Part shown: positions 1 through 6,188 of the stretch, in pieces
How the letters are laid out: the number at the start of each line of letters is the position of its first letter
Numbering within the stretch: the first letter of the stretch is position 1
Source: Lautropia sp. SCN 70-15
Lineage (GTDB): Bacteria > Pseudomonadota > Gammaproteobacteria > Burkholderiales > Burkholderiaceae_E
Direction of reading: 5' to 3'
Length of the DNA: 6,560 bases
Assembly (NCBI GenBank): GCA_001724315.1
Contig: MEEC01000150.1
Span: 1-6,560, forward strand
Position numbers and translations under genes: made by a program
The notes under the pieces: generated by a model
What the model was told of the DNA's origin: nothing
Database searches by the model: none
What the model saw: only the letters and a program-made list of their open reading frames with translations

Positions 1-911
<911 letters not shown>

Positions 912-989
912 CCGGGGAGATTCCAGTGGGGAAGGTCGGCCGAGTGTAAACCGCCGTCGCCGCCCCCCTGGTGCCGGAATTCGCGGGGT

Positions 990-1018
990 TTGGCCTTCGG
1001 CCGCGGCGCGCCGATAAT
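990..1018 (+). promoter_or_regulatory. Putative sigma-70 promoter of the crotonase gene
   Basis: TTGGCC (990-995, 4 of 6 matches to the -35 consensus) is followed after 17 bp by GATAAT (1013-1018, 5 of 6 matches to the -10 consensus). Transcription would begin near 1025, giving a leader of about 64 nt before the ATG at 1089. The -10 hexamer is identical to that of the etf promoter further right. The -35 overlaps a short GGCC-TTC-GGCC inverted repeat (992-1002). This is sequence match only. Confidence 0.5.
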
Positions 1019-1088
1019 CGGCTGTATTGCCGGCGCGAGCGGTGGCCGCGGTGCCGGTTCCGCAACCCAGTCCGATGGAGAAACGAGG

Positions 1089-1892
1089 ATGTCCGCAGTG
1101 CCCTCAACCGCTTCCCACGGGAACGACGCGCCGGTGCTGGCCTCGCGCAACGGCGGCGTGCTCACGCTCACGCTGAACCGTCCCGCCCAGTTCAATGCGC
1201 TGTCGGCCGAGATGATGGCGGCGATGCAGATCGAGCTCGAGCGCGCGGCGGCCGACCCCGCGGTGCGGGTGGTGGTGGTGGCGGCGGCCGGCAAGGCCTT
1301 CTGCGCCGGCCACGACCTGCGCGAGATGCGCGCCGAGCCCTCGCTCGACTACTACCAGAAGCTGTTCGCGCAGTGCTCGCGAATGATGATGACCATCCAG
1401 CGGATGCCGCAGCCGGTGATCGCGCGGGTGCACGGAATCGCCACGGCGGCCGGCTGCCAGCTGGTCGCGATGTGCGACCTGGCGGTGGCGGCCGAGGGCG
1501 CGCGCTTCGCGGTGTCGGGCGTGAACCTCGGGCTGTTCTGCTCCACGCCCTCGGTCGCGCTGTCGCGCAACCTCGGCCGCAAGCAGGCCTTCGAGATGCT
1601 GGTCACCGGCGAGTTCATCGACGCCTGGGCGGCCAGGGAGAAGGGGCTGGTCAACGCGGTTGTCACGCCCGATCACCTCGATGCCGAGATCGGCAGGATC
1701 GCCGCATCGATCTGCGCCAAGCCCGCCGCGGCGATCGCGGCCGGCAAGGGGCTCTTCTACCGCCAGCTCGAGATGGGCATCGACGCGGCCTACCAGCTGG
1801 CCGGCCAGACCATGGCCTGCAACATGATGGACGAGTCGGCGCTCGAGGGCGTGCAGGCCTTCATCGAGAAGCGCGCACCGGACTGGAAGTGA
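1089..1892 (+). CDS. Crotonase-superfamily protein, ECHDC3-like (annotated-type enoyl-CoA hydratase/isomerase)
   Basis: This is a 267-residue protein of normal crotonase length. GGAG at 1077-1080, 8 nt before the ATG, supports the start; the open frame extends far upstream only because it is antisense to the MoxR gene. Family hallmarks are LTLNRPAQFNALS (27-39), the first oxyanion-hole segment FCAGHDL (71-77), and HGIATAAGCQLVAMCD (115-130), which supplies the second oxyanion-hole backbone. CoA thioester binding is therefore expected. In rat mitochondrial enoyl-CoA hydratase the two catalytic glutamates lie in GGGCE and GQPEILLG. By eye, the matching positions here are Gln124 and Gly144 (FAVSGVNLG), so classical syn-hydration is unlikely. 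The stretch GVNLGLFCSTPSVALSR (144-160) resembles the ECHDC3 subgroup, whose reaction is poorly defined. Possible roles are an isomerase, a thioester hydrolase or an accessory acyl-CoA binder. It ends just before the convergent marR gene and has its own likely promoter. Family assignment is firm; the reaction is unknown. Confidence 0.93.
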   Translation: MSAVPSTASHGNDAPVLASRNGGVLTLTLNRPAQFNALSAEMMAAMQIELERAAADPAVRVVVVAAAGKAFCAGHDLREMRAEPSLDYYQKLFAQCSRMMMTIQRMPQPVIARVHGIATAAGCQLVAMCDLAVAAEGARFAVSGVNLGLFCSTPSVALSRNLGRKQAFEMLVTGEFIDAWAAREKGLVNAVVTPDHLDAEIGRIAASICAKPAAAIAAGKGLFYRQLEMGIDAAYQLAGQTMACNMMDESALEGVQAFIEKRAPDWK

Positions 1893-1900
1893 CGGAGGCG

Positions 1901-1929
1901 ATCGCGCCCGACGTCGCCGGGGGCGCGGT
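1901..1929. terminator. Hairpin between convergent genes, possible bidirectional terminator
   Basis: ATCGCGCCC (1901-1909) can pair with GGGCGCGGT (1921-1929) as a 9-bp stem with one G-U pair and an 11-nt loop. It fills the 36-bp gap between the stop codons of the crotonase gene and marR, and its last base is part of the marR stop codon. No T-tract follows on either strand, so it is not a classical intrinsic terminator. The region is GC-rich enough that chance pairing cannot be excluded. Confidence 0.35.
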
Positions 1930-2339
1930 CAGTCCCAGTCTTCGGCCAGCAGCTCGCGCAGCGCTTCGAGCCGGTCGGCGCCCAGGCGCTCGGCCAGGCG
2001 CTGCTCGATCTGTTCGATGATGCGCGCGCCGGCGCGGTTCACCTGCCGGCCTTTCTCCGTGTAGGTCACGATCTTGGCGTTTCGCCGCTCGGGGTCGTCC
2101 CGGACCTCCAGGATCCCGCGGCGGGCCAGCTCGGCCACGGTCTTGTGCACCGCCTGGCGCGAGATCGCCAGCCGCCGGGCGAGCTCGGCCATGCTGGCCG
2201 GCTTGCCCGCCATGTGCGCCAGCAGGCGGCTCTGGGCCGGCGTGATGTAGGCGTGCTCGCCGCTCTTCACGCCGCGCATGATCTCGCGCGCGAACCAGTC
2301 GGAGCGCGCGATCAGCAGCTGTTTCAGGTTGGCGGACAC
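1929..2339 (-). CDS. MarR-family transcriptional regulator
   Basis: This is a 136-residue protein of typical MarR size. It acts as a DNA-binding dimer with a winged helix-turn-helix: DNA-binding core about residues 33-99, recognition helix around SRQAVHKTVAELARRG (60-75), and wing with the DDPERRNAK signature (81-89) followed by YTEKGRQV. The N- and C-terminal helices would form the dimer interface. The start is a GTG at 2339. An in-frame TGA lies 12 codons upstream with no other usable start between, and the next in-frame ATG is at residue 21, inside the first helices, so the GTG is well supported. The ribosome binding site is weak (a GAGAG about 12 nt upstream). The protein has no cysteine, so OhrR-type thiol redox sensing is excluded. 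It is divergent from etfBA, and the paired palindromes between them are its probable binding sites. The ligand is unknown; by context an acyl-CoA or fatty acid is plausible, as some MarR proteins (for example CouR) respond to CoA thioesters. Confidence 0.92.
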   Translation of the reverse strand: MSANLKQLLIARSDWFAREIMRGVKSGEHAYITPAQSRLLAHMAGKPASMAELARRLAISRQAVHKTVAELARRGILEVRDDPERRNAKIVTYTEKGRQVNRAGARIIEQIEQRLAERLGADRLEALRELLAEDWD

Positions 2340-2374
2340 GATGGGTGGAGGCTCTCGATTCCCTGATCTCGGGC

Positions 2375-2390
2375 GTCAACCAAGGTTGAC
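2375..2390. promoter_or_regulatory. Operator palindrome 1 (probable MarR site)
   Basis: GTCAACCAAGGTTGAC is a perfect inverted repeat with 7-bp arms and a 2-bp centre. Its right arm contains the first five bases of the etf -35 hexamer, so a bound protein would block RNA polymerase. On the opposite strand it covers the predicted start of marR transcription. A second copy lies 46 bp to the right. The size and symmetry fit MarR dimers, and the divergent marR gene is the obvious source of the binding protein; the pairing is inferred. Confidence 0.78.
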
Positions 2391-2414
2391 ATGGCGATGT
2401 TGCACCGCGATAAT
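2386..2414 (+). promoter_or_regulatory. Sigma-70 promoter for etfBA
   Basis: A perfect -35 (TTGACA, 2386-2391) and GATAAT (2409-2414, 5 of 6 matches to the -10 consensus) are separated by exactly 17 bp. The expected start of transcription is about 2421, giving a leader of about 92 nt before the etfB ATG. Such a near-consensus promoter should be strong when unrepressed. Operator 1 overlaps the -35 and operator 2 begins at the predicted start site, so repression by occlusion is the natural reading. Confidence 0.8.
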
Positions 2415-2425
2415 CCTCGTGTCAA
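2397..2425 (-). promoter_or_regulatory. Possible divergent promoter for marR
   Basis: On the minus strand, operator 2 also supplies a perfect TTGACA (2425-2420). At 17-bp spacing the -10 would be CAACAT (2402-2397), which matches only 3 of 6 consensus bases. Transcription would start near 2390, inside operator 1, leaving a leader of about 50 nt before the GTG. The weak -10 suggests low expression. The mirror-image relation to the etf promoter supports it more than the hexamer match does. Confidence 0.4.
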
Positions 2426-2436
2426 CCAGGGTTGAC
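2421..2436. promoter_or_regulatory. Operator palindrome 2 (probable MarR site)
   Basis: GTCAACCAGGGTTGAC differs from operator 1 only at one base of the 2-bp centre; both 7-bp arms are identical. It starts at the predicted +1 of the etf transcript and overlaps the -35 of the possible marR promoter on the other strand. Two near-identical 16-bp palindromes with centres 46 bp apart, placed exactly around a promoter, are very unlikely by chance. Confidence 0.78.
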
Positions 2437-2512
2437 AGGACGCAAACCCCTCGCCGGGCTCACCCCCTGTAAAATCGACCCTTTCCCTTCCAACCGACTC
2501 CGTGAGGCCTCG

Positions 2513-3262
2513 ATGAAGATTCTCGTCCCCGTCAAGCGAGTGGTGGACTACAACGTGAAGGTTCGCGTCAAGAGCGACCAGACCGGTGTGGACATCGCCA
2601 ACGTCAAGATGTCGATGAACCCGTTCGACGAGATCGCTGTCGAAGAGGCCGTTCGCTTGAAGGAGAAGGGCGTGGCCACCGAGATCGTGGCCGTGTCCTG
2701 CGGGCCCGCCGCCTGCCAGGAGACCCTGCGCACCGCGATGGCCATCGGCGCCGACCGCGGCATCCTGGTCGAGACCGACGCCGAGCTGCAGCCGCTGGCG
2801 GTGGCCAAGCTGCTCAAGGCGCTGGTCGACAAGGAGCAGCCGCAGCTGCTGATCCTGGGCAAGCAGGCCATCGACGACGATGCCAACCAGACCGGCCAGA
2901 TGCTGGCCGCGCTGGCCGGCATGCCGCAGGCCACCTTCGCCTCGAAGGTCGAGATCGCCGACGGCAAGGCCAAGGTGACCCGCGAGGTCGACGGCGGCCT
3001 GGAGACGGTCGAGATCTCGCTGCCCGCGGTGGTCACCACCGACCTGCGCCTGAACGAGCCGCGCTATGTCACGCTGCCCAACATCATGAAGGCGAAGAAG
3101 AAGCAGCTCGACAACGTGAAGCCGGCCGACCTGGGCGTGGACCCGGCGCCGCGCCTGAAGACGCTGAAGGTGACCGAGCCGGCCGGCCGCAAGGCAGGCA
3201 TCAAGGTGGCCGACGTCGCCGCGCTGGTCGACAAGCTGAAGAACGAAGCGAAAGTGATCTGA
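2513..3262 (+). CDS. etfB: Electron transfer flavoprotein, beta subunit
   Basis: EtfB pairs with EtfA to form the soluble flavoprotein that takes electrons from acyl-CoA dehydrogenases and passes them to ETF-ubiquinone oxidoreductase. The beta subunit binds AMP and carries the loop that docks the dehydrogenase. The product is 249 residues, the usual length. It shows MKILVPVKRVVDYNVKVRVK at the N-terminus, the nucleotide-binding stretch GKQAIDDDANQTGQML (116-131), a full match to the ETF-beta signature (155-175, from VTREVDGGLE to LPAVVTT), and the recognition-loop segment LPNIMKAKKK (188-197). The ATG at 2513 is preceded by GAGG (2504-2507) at 5 nt spacing. The frame is open further upstream to a TTG at 2432, but that start falls inside operator 2 and would add a non-homologous 27-residue extension. 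It is first in the etfBA unit and probably under MarR control through the two palindromes. Sequence style closely matches Burkholderiales EtfB. Confidence 0.98.
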   Translation: MKILVPVKRVVDYNVKVRVKSDQTGVDIANVKMSMNPFDEIAVEEAVRLKEKGVATEIVAVSCGPAACQETLRTAMAIGADRGILVETDAELQPLAVAKLLKALVDKEQPQLLILGKQAIDDDANQTGQMLAALAGMPQATFASKVEIADGKAKVTREVDGGLETVEISLPAVVTTDLRLNEPRYVTLPNIMKAKKKQLDNVKPADLGVDPAPRLKTLKVTEPAGRKAGIKVADVAALVDKLKNEAKVI

Positions 3263-3276
3263 GGAAGGGGCACGAC

Positions 3277-4209
3277 ATGGCAGCTCTTGTTATCGCCGAA
3301 CACGACAACGCGACGCTGAAGCCGGCGACGCTGAACACCATCACCGCGGCCGCCCAGTGCGGTGGCGACGTCACCGTGCTGGTCGCGGGCGCCGGCTGCG
3401 ACGGCGCGGCCCAGGCCGCCGCCCAGGTGGCGGGCGTGGCCAAGGTTCTGGTGGCCGACGCCCCGCACCTGGCCGACCAGCTCGCCGAGAACGTCGCCGC
3501 GCAGGCCGTGGCGGTGGCCGGCGGCTACTCGCACATCCTGGCGCCGGCCACGGCCTCGGGCAAGAACGTCCTCCCGCGCGTGGCGGCGCTGCTCGACGTG
3601 GCGCAGATCTCCGAGATCACCAGCGTCGAGTCGCCCGACACCTTCACCCGCCCGATCTACGCGGGCAACGCGATCGCCACGGTGCAGTCGGCCGATGCGG
3701 TCAAGGTGATCACGGTGCGCGGCACCGCCTTCGACGCCGCCGCCGCCACCGGCGGTTCGGCCGCCGTCGAGAAGATCGACGCGGTCGCCGATTCGGGCAA
3801 GTCGAGCTTCGTGGGCCGCGAGATCGCCAAGAGCGACCGGCCGGAGCTGACCGCCGCCAAGATCGTGGTGTCGGGCGGCCGCGGCATGGGCTCGGCCGAG
3901 AACTTCAAGCTGCTCGAGCCGCTGGCCGACAAGCTGGGCGCCGCGATGGGCGCCTCGCGCGCGGCGGTCGACGCCGGCTACGCGCCGAACGACTGGCAGG
4001 TCGGGCAGACCGGCAAGATCGTCGCGCCGCAGCTCTACGTGGCGATCGGCATCTCGGGCGCGATCCAGCACCTGGCCGGCATGAAGGACAGCAAGGTGAT
4101 CGTCGCGATCAACAAGGACGAGGAAGCGCCGATCTTCGGCGTGGCCGACTACGGGCTGGTCGCCGACCTGTTCCAGGCCGTTCCCGAGCTGACCGAGAAA
4201 CTGGGCTGA
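3277..4209 (+). CDS. etfA: Electron transfer flavoprotein, alpha subunit
   Basis: EtfA carries most of the FAD-binding site of the EtfAB heterodimer, so this is the redox-active subunit. The product is 310 residues, normal for bacterial EtfA. The N-terminal half (about 1-185) is the ETF alpha/beta-type domain. The C-terminal half is the FAD domain, with VVSGGRGMGS (197-206), GASRAAVDAGY (225-235), WQVGQTGK (240-247) and a full match to the ETF-alpha signature (253-279, LYVAIGISG through AIQHLAG to VIVAIN), followed by DEEAPIFGVADYGLVADL. The gene starts 14 nt after etfB, with a strong ribosome binding site (GGAAGG, 3263-3268) 8 nt before the ATG, so the two are almost certainly co-transcribed and made in equal amounts. 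The stop is followed by two hairpins, the second terminator-like. No odd residues were noticed in the FAD motifs. A long open frame on the opposite strand here is a GC-driven shadow. Confidence 0.98.
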   Translation: MAALVIAEHDNATLKPATLNTITAAAQCGGDVTVLVAGAGCDGAAQAAAQVAGVAKVLVADAPHLADQLAENVAAQAVAVAGGYSHILAPATASGKNVLPRVAALLDVAQISEITSVESPDTFTRPIYAGNAIATVQSADAVKVITVRGTAFDAAAATGGSAAVEKIDAVADSGKSSFVGREIAKSDRPELTAAKIVVSGGRGMGSAENFKLLEPLADKLGAAMGASRAAVDAGYAPNDWQVGQTGKIVAPQLYVAIGISGAIQHLAGMKDSKVIVAINKDEEAPIFGVADYGLVADLFQAVPELTEKLG

Positions 4210-4217
4210 GGCCCGTC

Positions 4218-4248
4218 GCCGGGCGCGCGTCACGCGGCGCCGCCCGGC
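4218..4248 (+). other. GC-rich hairpin just after etfA
   Basis: GCCGGGCG (4218-4225) pairs perfectly with CGCCCGGC (4241-4248). The intervening bases can pair further (CGCGT with ACGCG) around a small loop, leaving a GCGC bulge. It lies 8 nt after the etfA stop and is not followed by a T-run. Possible roles are 3'-end protection of the etfBA message or a Rho-region structure. Confidence 0.4.
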
Positions 4249-4260
4249 CAGGCAGATCGA

Positions 4261-4290
4261 GCGGCCGACCGGCGACGGATCGGCCGTTTT
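4261..4290 (+). terminator. Intrinsic terminator-like hairpin between etfA and the acyl-CoA dehydrogenase gene
   Basis: CGGCCGA (4262-4268) pairs with TCGGCCG (4280-4286). The loop can extend the stem with CCG/CGG around GCGA, leaving one unpaired A. TTTT (4287-4290) follows directly. This is the best terminator shape in the window. The downstream gene is on the same strand only 22 nt later and I see no convincing promoter of its own, so partial termination with read-through is the likely outcome. Confidence 0.6.
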
Positions 4291-4312
4291 CATATCCGGA
4301 TGGAGTGACACG

Positions 4313-6115
4313 ATGTCGTTCAAGGCCCCGCTCAAGGACATGCTCTTCGCGCTCGAGCATGTCGCCGACCTGCAGTCCGTCGCGAAGCTGCCCGGCTTCG
4401 AGGATGCCGGGCTCGACACCGCCCAGGCGGTGCTCGAGGAGTGCGCAAAGTTAAACGAAGGCGTGGTCGCGCCGCTCAACTGGACCGGCGACACGCAGCC
4501 CTCCACGCTGAGCAATGGCGTGGTGAAGACCACGCCCGGCTTCCGCGAGGCCTTCAAGCAGTTCGCCGAGGGCGGCTGGCAGGGCGTCCAGCATCCGGTC
4601 GAGTTCGGCGGCCAGGGGCTGCCCAAGGCGATCGCCACGCCCTGCATCGAGATCCTCAACGCGGCCAACCTGTCCTTCGCGCTGTGCCCGCTGCTGACCG
4701 ACGGCGCGATCGAGGCGCTGCTCACCGCAGGCTCCGACGAGCAGAAGAAGCGCTACGTGCCCAACCTGATCTCGGGCAGGTGGACCGGCACGATGAACCT
4801 GACCGAGCCGCAGGCCGGCTCGGACCTCTCGCTGGTGCGCGCCAAGGCGGTGCCGCAGGCCGACGGCAGCTACCGGGTCTTCGGCCAGAAGATCTTCATC
4901 ACCTTCGGCGAGCACGACATGGCGGACAACATCGTCCACCTGGTGCTGGCCCGCACGCCCGACGCGCCAGAGGGCGTGAAGGGCATCTCGCTGTTCATCG
5001 TGCCCAAGTTCCTGTTCGACGACGCGGGCGAGCCGCTCAAGCGCAACGACGTCTGGTGCTCGTCGATCGAGCACAAGCTGGGCATCAAGGCCAGCCCGAC
5101 CGCGGTGCTGATCTACGGCGACGGCAAGGGCGAAGTGGGCGAGGGCGCGATCGGCTACCTGGTCGGCGAGGAGAATCGCGGCCTGGAGTACATGTTCATC
5201 ATGATGAACTCGGCGCGCTTCGCGGTCGGCATGCAGGGCGTGGCGATCGCCGAGCGCGCCTACCAGAAGGCCGCCGCCTACGCCAAGGAGCGGCTGCAGA
5301 GCCGCGACGTGGCCGGCTCGAGCGGGCCGGTGGCCATCGTCGAGCACCCGGACGTGCGCCGGATGCTGATGACGATGCGCGCCCACACCGAGGCGGCGCG
5401 GGCGCTGGCCTACCTGGCCGCGGCGCTGTCCGACGCCGGGCACCATTCGGGCGATGCGGCCGAGCGCAAGCGGAGCATGGCCGCCTACGAGTACCTGGTG
5501 CCGATCGTCAAGGGCTGGTCCACCGAGATGTCGCTCGAGGTCACCTCGCTCGGCGTGCAGGTTCACGGCGGCATGGGCTTCATCGAGGAGACCGGCGCGG
5601 CGCAGTACTACCGCGACGCGCGGATCCTGACCATCTATGAAGGCACGACCGCGATCCAGGCCAACGACCTGGTGGGGCGCAAGACCGCGCGCGACGGCGG
5701 CGCGGTGGCGAAGGGGCTGCTCGAGCAGGCGCGCGAAAGCGCGGCTTCGCTGTCCGCCAGCGCGAACGCCGACCTGCAGGCGATCGGGCGGCGGCTCTCG
5801 GCCGGTTGCGACGCGCTCGCGTCGGTGATCGAGTTCGTGGTGGCCAACTCGAAGTCCGATGTGCGAGCCGTGTTCGCCGGCAGCGTGCCCTACCTGAAGC
5901 TGGCCGGCATCGTGCTGTCGGGCTGGCAGATCGCCCGGGCGGCTCAGGCTGCCGCGTCGCGCCTGGAGTCGGGCGATGACGCCGGCTTCATGGCTGCCAA
6001 GATCGCGACCGCGCGCTTCCACGCCGACCACATCCTGAGTCAGGCGCCCGGCCTGGCGAGCTCGGTGGTCGACGGCGCGGCGGGTGTGCTGGCGCTGGAG
6101 AGCGAGCGCTTCTGA
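4313..6115 (+). CDS. Acyl-CoA dehydrogenase, large (FadE5/DmdC-like) type
   Basis: This FAD enzyme introduces the alpha-beta double bond in an acyl-CoA and hands electrons to ETF, whose genes lie just upstream. At 600 residues it belongs to the large subfamily (about 570-600), not the roughly 380-residue short-chain type. Domain order is: a short N-terminal helix typical of this subfamily (about 1-35, MSFKAPLKDMLFALEH); helical N-domain (about 40-155); beta middle domain with the signature MNLTEPQAGSD (161-171); helical C-domain (about 285-455); and an extra C-terminal domain (about 465-590). VQVHGGMGFIEETGAAQYYRDAR (416-437 region) and IYEGTTAIQ (441-449) are conserved family motifs, and Glu443 is the expected catalytic base. 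GGAG (4302-4305), 7 nt before the ATG, supports the start. The substrate cannot be read from sequence; relatives include long-chain acyl-CoA dehydrogenases and DmdC, which acts on 3-methylmercaptopropionyl-CoA. A TTA leucine codon at residue 47 is unusual for this gene. Confidence 0.95.
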   Translation: MSFKAPLKDMLFALEHVADLQSVAKLPGFEDAGLDTAQAVLEECAKLNEGVVAPLNWTGDTQPSTLSNGVVKTTPGFREAFKQFAEGGWQGVQHPVEFGGQGLPKAIATPCIEILNAANLSFALCPLLTDGAIEALLTAGSDEQKKRYVPNLISGRWTGTMNLTEPQAGSDLSLVRAKAVPQADGSYRVFGQKIFITFGEHDMADNIVHLVLARTPDAPEGVKGISLFIVPKFLFDDAGEPLKRNDVWCSSIEHKLGIKASPTAVLIYGDGKGEVGEGAIGYLVGEENRGLEYMFIMMNSARFAVGMQGVAIAERAYQKAAAYAKERLQSRDVAGSSGPVAIVEHPDVRRMLMTMRAHTEAARALAYLAAALSDAGHHSGDAAERKRSMAAYEYLVPIVKGWSTEMSLEVTSLGVQVHGGMGFIEETGAAQYYRDARILTIYEGTTAIQANDLVGRKTARDGGAVAKGLLEQARESAASLSASANADLQAIGRRLSAGCDALASVIEFVVANSKSDVRAVFAGSVPYLKLAGIVLSGWQIARAAQAAASRLESGDDAGFMAAKIATARFHADHILSQAPGLASSVVDGAAGVLALESERF

Positions 6116-6124
6116 GCGGCGCGA

Positions 6125-6151
6125 GCGGCGCCTCGGACTCGGAGGCGCCGC
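6125..6151. terminator. Strong hairpin after the acyl-CoA dehydrogenase gene, probable bidirectional terminator
   Basis: GCGGCGCCTC (6125-6134) pairs perfectly over 10 bp with GAGGCGCCGC (6142-6151) around a 7-nt loop. It begins 9 nt after the dehydrogenase stop and lies 37 bp beyond the stop of the convergent minus-strand gene. Neither side has a T-run, so termination may be Rho-assisted, or the element may mainly protect the 3' end. Perfect complementarity makes chance less likely than for the other hairpins. Confidence 0.55.
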
Positions 6152-6188
6152 AGCCGGGCCGATTCGAGCGGGGGCCGCGCGCGAGGCG

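Noticed and set aside
943..948. TACACT on the minus strand as a -10 for the MoxR gene
   Set aside because: It matches 4 of 6 bases, and no -35-like hexamer occurs at 16-18 bp spacing.
2432..2475. Second etf promoter from TTGACA (2432-2437) and TAAAAT (2470-2475)
   Set aside because: The spacing is 32 bp, too long for sigma-70. No -10 lies 16-18 bp after that TTGACA and no -35 lies before TAAAAT.
2432..2512. TTG-initiated N-terminal extension of EtfB
   Set aside because: The start would fall within operator 2, the extra residues have no homology to EtfB, and the ATG at 2513 gives the standard N-terminus.
3064..4725. A 553-codon open frame on the minus strand, antisense to etfA and flanking regions
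   Set aside because: It lies opposite well-identified genes, spans gene boundaries, and has low-complexity Arg/Gly/His-rich content typical of GC-driven antisense frames.
4451..6031. A 526-codon minus-strand open frame opposite the acyl-CoA dehydrogenase gene
   Set aside because: It has a biased His/Arg/Leu/Gly composition with no recognisable domain, and the opposite strand encodes a motif-complete enzyme.
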